NCBI GenBank assembly: GCA_024449915.1
Contig: JAMZAV010003203.1
Coordinates: forward strand, 1-64,000
Source: Sweltsa coloradensis
Taxonomy: Eukaryota > Arthropoda > Insecta > Plecoptera > Chloroperlidae
Reading direction: 5' to 3'
Length of the DNA stretch: 64,000 bases
Shown here: positions 11,336 to 23,799 of the stretch, piece after piece
Position numbering within the stretch: the first letter of the stretch is position 1
Layout of the letters: the number at the start of each line of letters is the position of its first letter
Position numbers and translations under genes: made by a program
Notes under the pieces: generated by a model
The model's input: only the letters and a program-made list of their open reading frames with translations
Told to the model about the DNA's origin: nothing
The model's database searches: none

Positions 11336-12289
11336 CGCCAAATTTTTGTGATGGACAACGGCACTTTACCAAATTTTTAATTATACTTTTAGATTGAAAA
11401 AAATTTTTAGGGTCACCCCCCCCCCCCCCTGCAGGGGGTGGGGGGGGGGGGTTTTGTGATTATTACCATAGACACAAAACAAAACCAAATTTTTTTAAAA
11501 ATTCGTAGTTTCCTAAAAAAAAAAATCCTTTTAAAAAAAAAATACTAGAAGTTCAAAAAAGACCCCATCTGGAAAAAAAAATCTCAAATTTTCGAATTAT
11601 TACCGGGTGAAAAACTCAGAAAAATTTTTAAAATTTTTAAATAAATTAATTGCGTTTTTAATGTTTTTAAACAAAAACTTTTAAAATTTTTTTAAAATCG
11701 GTTGATATTTACATTTTTATGTTGATTTATAGGACAACCCGTTTTGAATATTTTCACTTAAAAAACTGAACAAAATTTTTTCAGATGGTAGGGGCATAAT
11801 TAACACAATATTCAACTGGGAAATACTAAAAACATTCTGTGTAGAAGGCATGGTTTTTTGGCATCAAACCATTTTTAAAATTTTCTGGTTAACCCATGGA
11901 TTTTAAATAGTAATCACATGCTCAAACGAACACGACGCCGTTTTGTCCCCCGTTGAAATTAGTTATAATGGGATAGACGTTTTATAAAAAATCCATATAC
12001 ATATTTTTTAAGTTATTCTTTCCAATATGGGAAGTTATCAAAAATTGGCTCCCTTTTACGCGCTTTTAATTAATACGCGGGAAATTATCACAAAATAAAA
12101 TGTATAAAATACAACATGAATCAAGGGTTTGAAGCCGCCTGGGGTTACTAATACATTGGGGCGCTGGCCCACGCGTATTCATTTGAAAACGGGGGTTTTT
12201 GAACCCCGCAGAAGGCATGGTTTTATATTTGTAAAATTTTTTCCCCCTCATATACCCAGTCGTCTCGAATATAAATTGCAATAGAAAAT

Positions 12290-12480
12290 AAATGTATATA
12301 TATTTCTTACCCCTTTTTTCCAAAAAAATTCGGGTCAGGGGGGTGGCTATAACCCCAGTTTTTCTAAGGCAACAGAGTTTAAAAACACCGGCTTCCCGGG
12401 CCTGTCATTTTTTCTCTCATTAAATTTTTTTTTTTATCTTCCATTTCATCATTTCGTCTTTATCGTCCTCTTTTTTCTTG
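12290..12480 (+). repeat. Direct repeat, distorted copy
   Basis: This reads as a homopolymer-stretched version of 14135-14345: TATATTTCTTAC, TCGGGTCAGG, the CACCGGCTT..CC.GGCCTGTCA block, TTCCATTTCATC and ATCGTCCTCTTTTTTCTTGC all occur in the same order. It could be a true duplication or an assembly duplicate. Confidence 0.6.
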
Positions 12481-12799
12481 CTTCTTAAATAGAAAATAAA
12501 TAAACAAAACTAGTCCGCCCCTAAAAATTACTTGAATTTGTGGACAAGTACAGGTTGTCTTTAAACTATAAAACACTTTAAATTGTTCAAGGGAAAAAGT
12601 CGCAGCTATAGAAAAAAACCCCAATTTAAAGTGTTTTTGATTTGTAGTTTTTTTTTCAGGACTCCACTTTTTAATCAAGAAATTATTAATGTATTAACTT
12701 TTTAAAATTTCCTAGACAACCTGAAATTCCGCAAGTTTAAGTAATTGTTTAATTGTTGTATTATGGCGCTAGAAGCCAATTAAAGTATTGAAATAAATC

Positions 12800-14134
12800 T
12801 GATTATTTTGGCCCGTATCTGGACTAGCTCATTTCTAAAGTTGTAATCTTTTTATTATTATATTATTATTGTAAAAATGAAGCATTAAATTTGTCATTTT
12901 TTCCCTTTAGTTTCGAGTCTATTTTACCACATTGGTAAAGTATGAGTGCAATTCATGATCGTGAAATTTATGAGATGTGTTTTGTGGGGTCAACAAGTAT
13001 CATGGTGGACGAGTTTTGTGAGAGCCTTAAAACGCGGCGTTGCAAAAAATGCCACATATTTTATATATAGACAGATTTTGCTTATCAGAATCAGATTGCA
13101 GCAAGATAATCTAGCTTTCCATCAAATGATTTGAGCATACGAAACAAGGCTGATCGATAGACTTCAATACAATAATTAAAGAAGGCATGTGTTCTTTTGC
13201 AATAAAGTGGGAAACCAAATTGAGTACAGGAGGGGCGGGACATCTTACATCGGCTATTCAATGTTCATTGTTCATGTCTCCAATTGGACAGTAAAATAAA
13301 CCATGATGCTTGTCTGATAAACAAAATCCCAGTATCACAGTTATGCTGGCGACAAAATGTAATAAATGTTTTAAGAAACACATTTTACATTCGGTTCCAA
13401 CAGGCCATTTCTTTCCTCAAGACCCTCTGCCAAAATGTCGTTTTTTTGTTATCTAGCAAACTTTTTTTTGAAAGGTTTTAAGTTTAACTGTTTAATTTAT
13501 TAACCCCTTCCTCGACATTTATCACTACTCAAACTGAAACTTGAACGTGCATTACAAATAAGTTAAAGATCTATAAGACAATTTATTTTCCGATATAGAA
13601 AAACGTCGCAATGAATATTACAAATCGAGTCTAAGTCTGTGGAACTTAAACAAAAACGCATTATACCAGATTAGGTTTCAAATGATATTCTTCGACGAAA
13701 CAAAGTGGAACAGTTACATACTCAAAGCATGTCTATGGAAGAAATCGAAAATTAAATATAACATTTGAGCCCCTGACCAAAAGGTTTACAAAATGTAAAA
13801 ACATTGGTAACACAATACAGTGTCACAACAAAAACGAAAAATGTCCCAAAAAAGTTCCTTACTTGCTCAATTTTTTCTGTTTGTAAGGTCTTAGCCAGAA
13901 TAATATTCAGAGAAAGCAATTGTTACATACGAGTTTTCTGTTGCACTACGAGCACATTTCTGGTCAAATGTCAAAATGTTTTTGCTTTAATGAAAGTGTG
14001 CTGCAACATAAACAGATAGAAGCAATGCAAGATAGGAAGACAGTTCGAATTAGATGCATTTTTGGACAAGCAGAAAATATCACAATATTTTCGAGAGCTG
14101 AGTTGAGGTATGGAATAGCAGAAGTGTAGGCTCT
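12800..14134. other. Interior of long-TIR element, no gene
   Basis: I see no domain on either strand. Open frames at 13284-13481 and 13804-14129 are short, AT-rich and unsupported. Confidence 0.4.
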
Positions 14135-14345
14135 ATGCAAAATGAATATTTCTACAATATATTATATATTTCTTACACCTGCTTCCAACATAAGTCGGGT
14201 CAGGAATGGCTAATCACCAGATTTTCCAGGGCACAAAGGGTTTATTTTCACCGGCTTGCCAGGCCTGTCATGTTCTCTTCTCCTTCAATTTCTTCATCTT
14301 CCATTTCATCTTCTCCTTCATCCTTTAATATCGTCCTCTTCTTTC
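14135..14345 (+). repeat. Direct repeat, clean copy
   Basis: This is the partner of 12290-12480. On the minus strand it encodes an acidic stretch (KDEGEDEMEDEEIEGEE, then NMTGLASR and a stop), which could be the C-terminus of an old transposon protein. The evidence is weak. Confidence 0.5.
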
Positions 14346-15289
14346 TTGCTTCTTACCGCCAGCTCACCCCCCTTTCCTTCTGTCCTCCAACAGTCGTTCT
14401 GCTGCTATTTTTCCCCCCCTCATTTATTATTTGTTCCTTCCCCTTCTTTCTTGGTTTTACCAGGTCTTCTTTGTTCATATATCCACTTTCAAATTCTGCT
14501 CTCGGTATTCTCTTTTTGTCCCATTCTCTCATACGTTCATACTATCTCAATCTTTCTCTTTTATTTTGAACAAAAACTTGTCAAAATCCAAACTCTCTTC
14601 TTAATTTCCCCTTTCTCCTGATTTTGTCAAGCCTAACTACACCTCTATACTCCTTTACTAATTTCATTTCCGCAATAATTATATAAATACATCTGGGGCG
14701 GTAAGATATTATAATATGCTCTGTGGAGAATTGGAATCGCTTCTAAAGTTAGACGAAACAATTTTATTTCCCCTAAAACTTTGTTTTTCGTGCTTTTTAC
14801 CAGTCACTCAAAAGTGCAACCGGTAATGTCATTCGATGGTGTATGTTTAATGGCAAGGGTGGTCACACAGAAAAAAAATTACCAACAAAAGCTGCATTGT
14901 GCCCTATTTATTTTTAGCGTATGGGCTAGCGATAGCGGGCAAATGCAACCAGGGTTCCCCCCACCCCCACCATGAAGATTACGGTTGGAAATTGGAAAGT
15001 AATCACTAGGTGCCAGTAACAAATCTTCTACGGCACTTGAAGGGGTGATGAACAAGTAAAAAAGTGCGTGTGCAGTCACGCTGTGAAATGAGCGACGATG
15101 ACGTTGCAATACTGAAAGTGGTGAATGTCAACTTAATGAGTGGTACTATAAATTATAAAATTGCCATTGAACCGTGATCATATATGTATCTAATAATAGC
15201 TATTAGCGTATTTATGGTCTATTTGGGGGAAAGGGGCGTCAACCGTTATAGATCATAAATGCACCACTCTAGCCTAGGGGATATGGGGA
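14346..15289. other. Interior of long-TIR element, no gene
   Basis: A pyrimidine-rich tract up to about 14640 opens long plus-strand frames by composition alone. The rest shows nothing recognisable. Confidence 0.4.
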
Positions 15290-15505
15290 GGAGAGGCACA
15301 TGCACGCAGCCACGGGTACGGGTAGGAAAGGGGGGTTCCCACGTCGCGGTCGTCGTCTTTGTCATCGTCATCGTTCGTTGTGTATTGTCATCGTCGTCGG
15401 GGAGGTCGTTCCAAGGGAAGGGAAGGTGTCCCCGACGACGATTGTCAGAAACTCGCCTCTAGTTTCGGGGGGTAATATATTCCCGCTCTTACTAGCTACT
15501 ATACT
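15290..15505 (-). mobile_element. Diverged CG-rich SINE fragment
   Basis: The sequence is antisense to the family: GGGGTTCCCACGTCGCGGTC, then TCGTCGGGGAGGTCGT, CCCCGACGACGAT and ACTCGCCTCTAGTTTC in the expected order. Both ends and the hairpin tail are missing. It is more diverged than the other copies and lies within the long-TIR element. Confidence 0.6.
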
Positions 15506-16330
15506 TTTTTATTCTCTAGGCCCAAACCTTCCCTGGGCCCAGACGGATTACTTAAATAAGTATGAAAAAAAGTACCATCTTTGAAAATAAAATAGTATTA
15601 TACAATTTTTCACATTTTTACATTTTAAATGCATATTTTGAAATTCGCTTGATCGGTAATTAGCTAATTTTACATATAGTCTGGATCACTTTACGACCTC
15701 CAATTTTCAAGCAATCAATTTGAATTTTGGGATGTGTTTATAAAGGATGATCGCATGGTGCGATCAGAGCACATTTCAACCTTTAAAAAAATCCTTTGCA
15801 AACTTGGGTAATTACTACAAATTACCTGTTTAGTGAGATAATTATACGGTCAGTTACTAAAAAAGTAAGCAATGTGCTCGATCGCGCCATACACACATTT
15901 ATTTAACATTTAAATGCAAACCACAACCCGATGGCGATAGGACAAAACGAATGAAACGATAAGAGCTTTGTCAATGCAAGTGATCCTGACTTAACCTCTG
16001 CATTCTGCGTCAAAGTCTCGTTTGCTCGAGGGCATCCAACAGTCTTAAAAAATGGATCAACTAATAAACCAAATTGGCTCATCCGTCAACGCAACTAAAA
16101 CGCGGTAGAAAACCCTACATTAAAAATGCAGAAAAAAAGTTTTATCTAAAAAATGCTACCTACATAGCTTTCGAAAAATGTTTTTTTAAAAGAAAACACC
16201 AATTTGAAAGAAAAAAAACGGTAAAACTAGAAACCTTAGTTTTACTTGTAAAAAAAATACAGTTTGGATAATACTGCAGGCTTATTTTAGAATATCAAAC
16301 AAATGTTGGTCTATAGGAATTAAATTTTCA
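15506..16330. other. Interior of long-TIR element, no gene
   Basis: AT-rich sequence with no domain signal on either strand. Confidence 0.4.
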
Positions 16331-16814
16331 AACTCTCCAATCCGAAAACGGTATATGGTAGGCAACTTTTAACAATAACCTAATTAGCTAAGCAACAGGT
16401 GCATTCAATCAAATGTTTGTGGAACGAGCAATTATCAACCGATTTTTTAAATTTCTAATGTTTTACATTAAGGAAACTTAACGTTTTATGTTTTTTGATT
16501 AAATATTTTTCATCAGCATTATGAATTTCTCACTATTTGATAATATGTCCAAAAAAGTGATTATTTTCCAAGATGGCGGCACAAATTTTACTTTTTATTT
16601 TTTTCAAACTCGGCAATGTGTTTTTAGTAAATAAACAAAGTATTATTCGTTCCAAGAAAAAATCAAATTTTAATTAAAATAGTCACAACCCCCTCCACCC
16701 TTACCCTCTGCAAGGGGTAGAAAAGTGACACCTAAAAAAATTATCAATCTAAAATCGTATTTTACTATTGGAATATGCGGCGTTGCTCCATCACGAAATC
16801 GAGCGGGAACCCTA

Positions 16815-18255
16815 AATCATACATTTGGTAACCACTATATGCATGAAGTCAATATTTTATATATAGTTGGTAGACATGTAATTGGCCGATATTTACTTGG
16901 GTTCTTCGTGTCATTGTCCTTTGGTTTGAGAAAGGTTACTCCTTCAGTAAAGAATTCGGGTTTCTTTAACTCCATTTATAAACTCGTTGAGACATTTTCT
17001 AATTTGATTGTGAGTAGTATTGAATTTCTTATACCAAAAATTTTGAATATTATCATTACCTGGTGCTTTCCAGCTATGTGTAGCACTGATTGTCGACTTT
17101 AATTCATCAATAGTTATACCTTCGAATCTCATCTCATTAATATCGCTCATCCTAGCTATTTCATCTTGAATCCATTGTGCATCCTGGTTGTGTGCTACCG
17201 GGTTACCCCATATTCCTGTCCAAAACTCTTCTATCTCTGTCTAGTTGGTGTTCCATTTCCTATTATTTCTTCGGTACTAGATAGTTGTTGGTAAAAACTG
17301 TTTTTCCTTTCTTTAAACATTCGGTTTGTTCTTTTCTAAATACTACATTTTTTATATCTTTTTAATCTCTTAGCTAGAGCACTTACTTTTTGTTTAAGTG
17401 TATCCAAATATTCGTGAATGAATTCGTTAAGTGTTTCATGCTTTGCGTGAACCTTGAATCTTTCAAATATATCTTGGCAGTATCTTATCACATTTTTAGA
17501 TCGATTACCCATTCGGAATTGTTCCAGTCGACCGATATCTCTCCTAAGCTCAACGATTCTCCCAACTAGTCGCTTTTCCCATTTCGTACTTTTCTTCTCC
17601 TGTTTTGTCTTTGAAGATGTTGCAGATTTTACCTTTAAGCCCAAATATCTAACCACTGCTACAGCGGCACAATAAATTGCCGCATGAACGTCTGCAAATG
17701 ATAGTTCGTCTTGTGTGTAATCTGATAAAAGATGTGTGTTCATTATGTGTACCCGCTGTCTTCATTTCCTTTGAATGCTTGGGTTTAGGTATGTATGGTC
17801 TTCTGTTTGGTTGTATGTGCGCAAACTCTGACATGGCTGTTGTAAATGCCTAAAGCTAGGATGTTCTTTAGATTGATCATGTCAGGTGTATTTTCTATTG
17901 CGTTATGCATATCTACCTCTTGTGTTTGATCGTCTAGTTGTTCTGGGTATCTTGATCTTCTTGGGTTTGGGTTTGGTATTTCTAGGGGTTTTCTGGACGT
18001 TCTGGTAGGCCTGGACGTTCTGGTAGGTTGGATGTTCTGGAAGGCCTGGACTTTTCTGGTAAATCTGGATGTTCGGGTTTGGTCTGGACGTTCTGATAGG
18101 TCTGGACGTTCTGGTTGTCTGGAATTCGGTGTGTCTGGTAGATTTGAAAGTTCTTGCAGGTATGGCAATTCCGGTATTCTGGTAGTTCTAGTAGCTCTGG
18201 TATGAAGTGGTCTTCTTCTTCGCTGTCCTTTGCTGATGTTTTGGGCCGTTATCAT
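16815..18255 (-). pseudogene. R4/Hero-like LINE: N-terminal part to RT motif 2
   Basis: In minus frames: an Arg/Pro-rich leader encoded by a degenerate tandem repeat (18220-17985); PKPKHSKEMKTAGT; LSFADVHAAIYCAA; WEKRLVGRIVELRRDIGRLE and RYKK (17600-17340); FKERKNSFYQQL; DEIARMSDINEM; ELKSTISATHSWKAPGNDN then IQNFWYKKF (17100-17000), the entry to reverse transcriptase; and KYRPITCLPTIYKILTS (near 16870-16820). Frameshifts lie near 17745, 17335 and 16940. The protein breaks off at 16815 and is resumed in the same family order at 11335, so this and 9380-11335 are probably one element split by the long-TIR insertion. Confidence 0.75.
17985..18220. repeat. Degenerate coding minisatellite
   Basis: Imperfect units of about 15-18 bp with the consensus CTGGACGTTCTGGTAGG recur on the plus strand. 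On the minus strand they encode repeated RTSRPTRTSR-like arginine-rich peptide in the LINE leader. The units have diverged, so the array is not recent. Confidence 0.7.
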
Positions 18256-18483
18256 CTTGATGCGCTTGTAGTTCGTTCTTCACTTCGTGTTTTATTCTAT
18301 TTAATATGTTTATGGTAACATTTTATTTTAACTATAATTCTTCTTGGTCAGCTATTCTCTGTTCACTTACTTCTAAAAAGGATATTCACAAAACAAACTC
18401 CCTATGGAGCTTTTTGATAACCTATTAAAACAGTCTCAAATTTAACTTTAACCCTATTATAGCTACGCATAACACAAATTTTA

Positions 18484-18560
18484 TATTTTTTATTATTATT
18501 ATTATTATTATATTATTATTATTATTTTATTATTTTTATTATTATTATTTTTTTTATTTT
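18484..18560. repeat. ATT/ATTT microsatellite
   Basis: Imperfect TTATTATTATT runs, at the edge of the distorted interval that starts near here. Confidence 0.9.
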
Positions 18561-21514
18561 TATTAGTTAAACAATAAACAAGGGAACCAAAACATATGCA
18601 TGTGATTTTTTTTTTGGTTTTCTCTTTATAATTGATGCCCCTTAAATTTTTGTATGCAATTTAAAAAACGTTATTATGCCCAACCCGACAATATATTTTT
18701 TTACACCCTGGAAATGAAACCCACGTGTTAAAATATATATAGCCTACCGCAAAGTTATGGCATTTCAAAAAACCCCAATTTTTTGAAGAAAAAGGAACAA
18801 AAAATTTTAACCCTGCCAACAACTTTTTCTGTAAAAATATACCTGGACCTTTGGCGGGGAAAAAAAAGGGTAATAAAAAAAGATCTTGCCCCTTTAACAT
18901 TAAAGGAGTAGTTTTTGGCAGGGATTTTTGGGCCAATGCTTAAAAAAAATTGAAAAAAGGGGAGTGAGATGGGGTTTCCCTACCGTTTAAAAACGAATAG
19001 AAAATGAAAATATATATGAGATCTGTGATCACACCCAAGGATATGAAGAAAACATCATACTTTAGTTTTAGACATAAATTAGAAAAACCTTGGGCCCAAA
19101 AAAACTAAAATGTTTTAAAATTGTATGATATTTAAATTTTAATATTGAAGAAATTTTTTTTAAAAAAACATAATTGCTAATACAGAGGGGGGAAATATCA
19201 AAAAAATTTAAAACAATATTATTTTTAAAAATTTAGTAGAGTTCATTATAATATTGAAAACATTCAGTGGAATTAACTCTATTTTTTTTATAAAAAATAA
19301 CAACTTTTTCGGAAATGACTTAAATTTTTTCCCGTTTTTCAGGTTTTTTGCCCGAAAAAAAAAAAAATCTTTTTATCAAAAGTATATAAAAACCAAAAAA
19401 AATAAAAAAAATAGAGTTAATTCCACTAAAGTTTTTTTCAATAAAAAAATTTTAACTTTGAAAAAAATATACTTTAAAATTGTTTGAAACGAAATTAAAT
19501 TAAAAAAAAATTAATTTTTGGGGGAAATTTTTTTCCCAAAGGGCGAAAACTGCGAAAGTGCAGGGGACAATTTAAATTCTTTTCCCTTTGGGACCCCCGT
19601 TGTGTTTTTTAAATTTTATGTTCCAATATAATATACTAGGTCACAATTTACTAAAAACAAAAAAAAATTTTAGTTTGCAAAATTAAAAAATATTAATTTG
19701 GACTGTCTAAAAAACGTATTTTTTACTGCGGCCTTTTAAAAAAATAATTTAATTTTCCCTGACTAAGATGCGGAAATCCCTTCTTTTAAAATTCCTTTGC
19801 AGTTTTTTTTCATTAAAAAGTATGCGTTGAAGGGCTTTATGTTTTTTTTCATTATTTCCCCTTATTTCTGGAGGTTCCTTTATTGAAAGGTCTCGTAAAA
19901 TTGCGTCTTTTAGGTTAACTTTGCCTGCTCGGGGTGTTTTATTATTTTTTCCCCCCCGGCAAATTTTCTGGCAGCGGGTTCGCCTGGCCAAAAAACAGGC
20001 CCTTTTTTTAGTGATCTTTGGACGCTCGTTCTGTGGCGAGTACATGCTTTTTCCTTTTCAGTTTTCAAACCCCTTGCTTCGTTTTTGTTTCTTTAGGTTA
20101 ACAAAAAGTCGTTTTACCTTTGGGGTTTTTGGGGGAACCCCAAATGTTTGGGGCCCAAGGCCTCTGCTTTTTTGATTAGAAAATTTTTAGAAAAGGGCTG
20201 CCCTCCCGGGATGTTTTAAAATGTGAGAATCTCACCCACATGAGGCGCAAAAACCCAAAACCCCCGTGGGGCCGTTTTCACTGGCTCGGGGAAAAGACGG
20301 GGACAAAGGGAAATCACGATGCCCGCTGCATGAAGGGTCACCACTTACTTTGTTTTTGGCTTCCTTTTCCCAGAGACACCCTTTTAAATGAAATATATGT
20401 TCTGTTCTGCTGTACTTTTCGAACTACGGAAAATTTTTTTTGGCGCTTTTTAAATTTTTTCAAATAGCCCCTTTGGAAGACAATATCATCAACTTTTTTC
20501 AGCTTTTATAAAACCCCCATAATTTTGAAATTTTTTGAAGATTTTTTACTTTTAGCAGAAACGTTTTCAAATTTTTTTTTATCGAGTGAAGCAAGTGGGC
20601 AACCTTAGCGATACAAAGTTTTTCACCCCTTTTGAGGGGCCCAGGTCATGTAATTTTTTTTTAAAAACTTTTTCCCAAATGGCCGAATGACATAAATTAG
20701 ATAAAAAAAAAGTGCACCCTTTAAAGGTTACTGGGGTTGTCTGGTATTTGCTCCCCAAACAAGGCCCAAATTTAAGTTTTTTCTTTTTTGGTTTTTTTCC
20801 CTTTGGGCCCGCTCTTTTTGCTTTTAAATTTTCAAAAATTTTTCCTCTTTTAAAAGGTTTTCCCCTTTTTTTGGCGCAGAAAGGCCCCAGAGGGCCCCCC
20901 CTTCACCCTTCCGTTTGTGTTTAAAACTCGACACGTCCTACCCCTTTTCGCAACCCCCCCTGGCTCCAAAACTGTCATCTTTTGGCTGTGATTTTTTTAT
21001 CTCATTTTCCCAAACTTTTAACCATTTTTCGTGTGGAGCCAGAAGTGTTTTTTCCCGGTACAATTTTAAATCGTCCTTTTTAATACCGCCCTGTATCGTT
21101 TCCCTCGCACTGTAGTACTGTTTTTTAAAAAATTAAAAAAGTTTTTTAAAATATCTGCCGAAAAACCTGGCTACACATTATTTTTCTTGGTTCTGAACTT
21201 CTTAAAGGGGGGCCTTGGAATATCTTAACATTGTAGCTCTTCTTTTGGTTTGGAGTTTGTATACGGTGGGCCCTTTTGGGGCCGTCCTAGAAACGATGGA
21301 AAATTTAAAAAATTAAAGTTGTTCTGAATCGGCCTTGATTCATCCCGCGGGGGTTTTTTTTCCCCATTTTCCATACCACTATTGCCCATATTTCCTATTT
21401 TCAAATTTGGTTTTTATTGGGTCAAATCGGCGATTGGTCGGACAAAGGGTTGGCTTGGGCGTTTGAATTTTTCCCTCCCCCCCTGAAAATCAGTAATATA
21501 ACTGGGGTGTGTAG
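18561..21514. other. Distorted sequence, no gene identified
   Basis: Long A, T, C and G runs dominate (for example at 19240-19500 and 19930-20170). No domain can be followed in any frame, and the short ORFs are unreliable. The style matches the interval 22900-23390, for which a clean copy exists in the window. Confidence 0.5.
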
Positions 21515-21758
21515 ACTTTTCCCCTTCCCCTTTACACCTCCCCGGGCGGCCCACGGGCCCAAAACGGACGGATGATGACACAGACGGAGCACCACGACGT
21601 GGGGGGGAAACCCCCGCCCTCCCCATTTCGTTGTGGGGTTCGAACCCGCACAGGCCTGTCCACCCCTGTCCCCCGCCCTTTATTTCCCTTTTCGTCCCCC
21701 CTTCGTCTCATTAGCCAAGTTGCCCAAAAAATGAGACGTTAAACAATATCCAATCCAA
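21515..21758 (+). mobile_element. CG-rich SINE, distorted 3' part
   Basis: The order of landmarks matches the family: CGGACGGATGATGACACAGA, ACCACGACGTGG, a CCCGCCCTCCCCAT block, CAGGCCTGTCCACCCC, CCTTCGTCTC.ATTAGCCAAG, ATGAGACGTTAAACAAT and ATCCAATCCAA. G and C runs are lengthened relative to clean copies, and the 5' third is not readable. Confidence 0.8.
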
Positions 21759-22918
21759 AAGTCTAAAAAACAATTAAAATTTAAATTTAATTTTTTTTAT
21801 TTTTTTCACTAAGCCAAAAAGTTTCCCCCCCCAGATTTTACTATTTCTTCAGGGCCAATACATACACTAAAAAAAAAACCCCATTTAAAATGATTTTTGT
21901 GGCCTTCAGTGCTGAGAATTTAAATGCACTACCCTAGATCGACAAAAATAAACTTTGAACACTAAAAACACTAGACTAATTTACAACCCCTAGCACTTTC
22001 CACGCGTTTTAAATTTGAATTTTTGGCAAAAAAAATCACTTTTCTGAAAGTAAATTGGGCCCGTTTCTCAAATCAGTACAATGTTTTTTTCAGAAACGTA
22101 GGAAGACACCCCCGCAAAATTGCAAAATCTTTTTGGCAATGGTTATTAAGAAAATAAAATGTTTAAAAAAAAGTTTTGTTACCCAATGCAGACGGTTTAG
22201 GGTTTTATTCCCCCTAAAATTTAGAAGTTTTTTTAATTTTTTTCCCCTTTCGTTCCTCAGTTCAAAAACCACCCCAAATTTATCGCAGACAACTTTACAA
22301 TGTAGAAGAATCAAAATAGTTTTATTTTTTCCGGGTGCCCCCGCGCTACAAAAAAGAAACAGAAACCCCTGTTTATTTTGGGAAAAAAAAACACTTTTTT
22401 GGACTTATTCGGTTTATCAACCGAAGGGGAAAAAATTTGGGCACCGTAATATTCAAAGGCTTTGGGCGAAAAATAATTTGTTTATCTACTAAAACGATAG
22501 GGCCTTGAAATCTAAGGGAAAAAAAAATATTTTTTAAAAAAATTTTCGCAAAATTTTTGTGACTTATTTGGGTTTTTCAAATAAAAAAATTTAATTGCAA
22601 GATTTGTGTTTTCTTTTTCTCCCGTCGATACCGGACCGTACTTTTTTTCAAGTAAAACATCATTGGAAGAATCGGGTAGCGCCTTACAATTTTACGGCTA
22701 CCCTGGATAGCAATTTTTCCCTTTCCCCCGGGTTAAACGCAAAACTCCAAAAACGTTTTCTACAAAATTTAAAACATTGTGCGCCCGGGAGATTTGGGAA
22801 CGGGTTTTTTTTTTTTCTTTTAAACATTGTTTTAACTTTTGGTTAGCTTGGCCCAGGGTTAGTCCCGCGGGGCAATTTTTTGTTTTTCCCAAAATGTCCC
22901 ACCAAAACCGTCGTGGCA
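21759..22918. other. Distorted sequence, no gene identified
   Basis: Same homopolymer-expanded style. The overlapping ORFs on both strands at 22055-22492 carry no recognisable family signal. Confidence 0.45.
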
Positions 22919-23388
22919 TTTTAGTTTTTTTGTTTGGGTTCAAGATTTATTTTAGGTTTGGGTTTGGAAATTTTTTTTTTCAATTTTAAATTTCGATTAC
23001 ATACCTTTACTAGGACCCCGCAACAGGGGGCTGGATCATTTTTGGTCGCACCCAGCTACACTCTCCGAAAGAGGGGGGGGAATCCCTTTGGGACCCCTTT
23101 CCCCCAGAAGGGAAAAACACCGGGAGGTCAGGATATCTAGTCCTGGGCGTTTCCTACCAGGAAAACCCCCTCATGGAAAATTTCCCATTACTGTGGAAAA
23201 TTTTCCTGGTCTAAGCTTCAGTGGATAGTTGTTTAAAAACTCAACATCAAAGCACCGCGTATCGTAGGTTTGGAAAATTCTACTTTGGTTTTGGGTTTTT
23301 CGGGCGGGAAAGGGGTTTTTGTCGTTTAGGATTTTAAAGAACGTCCCCCTAAGACAAGTCTGGAACTCTTTTTCAAACTGGGCCTAAT
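22919..23388 (-). pseudogene. Gypsy RNase H fragment, distorted copy
   Basis: This is a second, run-expanded copy of 27211-27640 in the same orientation with the same endpoints. Landmarks are GTTTGGGTTCAAGATT, ACTAGGACC, TGGATCATTT.TGGTCGCA, TTTCCTACCAGGAA, TTTTCCTGGTCTAAGCTTCA and GTCTGGAACTC. It would encode the RNase H/connection region of a Gypsy polyprotein, but no frame survives. Shared endpoints plus run expansion suggest an assembly duplicate or a gap filled with raw reads. Confidence 0.65.
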
Positions 23389-23700
23389 TGACCCCACTAG
23401 GACGTAAAAAGGTGAGGCATATGCCCCCGGCCTTCTCACTTTCCCTCCTTGAGAAGTGTGACACACGGCTCCAGCTCCCCCTGTGGGGGCCGAAAACACA
23501 GGCTAAAAAAAAATGGCAAAATCAAAGGGTCATAGTGGGGCCAAAACAACCCCCGAGAACCCTTTTAGAAATAAAAAAACCCTTTAAGGGCCCCAGCCGC
23601 GCCATAAAAAAAAGGTTTGGAGGAAATTTTGCCCCAAATGGTTTGGGGTGTGGGGCGTTTCTAGATGGTTGACTGTGGTTGTACCAATATTGTGAGGACT
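23389..23700. other. Distorted sequence, no gene
   Basis: The run-expanded style ends near 23670, after which the sequence looks normal again. No feature is supported. Confidence 0.4.
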
Positions 23701-23799
23701 GTGTTTAAGAAGTGAGCATAACTACATACATAGTCAATTAAATATCTTGGAGGCGCTAATACGCCGAATAATCTTTTCTGTTAAAGCGCCCTAAAACTA

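Larger units (their letters stand above)
8400..12800. other. Homopolymer-distorted consensus interval
   Basis: Runs of A, T, C and G are abnormally lengthened and isolated bases are lost. Reading frames of the LINE at 9380-11335 can be followed only by changing frame every few codons, while the upstream part of the same LINE (16815-18255) is far cleaner. The repeat at 12290-12480 is a stretched version of 14135-14345. This looks like unpolished long-read sequence and not natural divergence. Confidence 0.65.
11336..16815. mobile_element. 5.5-kb element with long inverted termini
   Basis: The left end (about 11336-11760) and the reverse complement of the right end (about 16330-16815) match in order: TTTCCCGC/GGTTCCCGC, TTTGTGATGGA, TTTTAGATTGA, a C/G-rich CCTGCAGGGGGTGG-like block, GTTTTGTGAT/GTTGTGACTAT, a CCATCTGGAAAA-type block and AAAATCGGTTGATA. 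These are inverted repeats of at least 400 bp, degraded on the noisy left. The element interrupts a LINE between residues that are adjacent in the family. A GAA triplet at both junctions may be a short target duplication. No transposase is seen, so it looks non-autonomous; the superfamily is unknown. Confidence 0.6.

Noticed and set aside
14135..14621. Overlapping 144- and 121-codon plus-strand frames rich in Ser, Leu, Phe and Pro
   Set aside because: They come from a pyrimidine-rich tract that contains few stop codons; no start context, splice sites or domain.
19240..20470. Several open frames rich in Lys, Phe and Asn
   Set aside because: They lie in homopolymer-distorted sequence, so the frames cannot be trusted.
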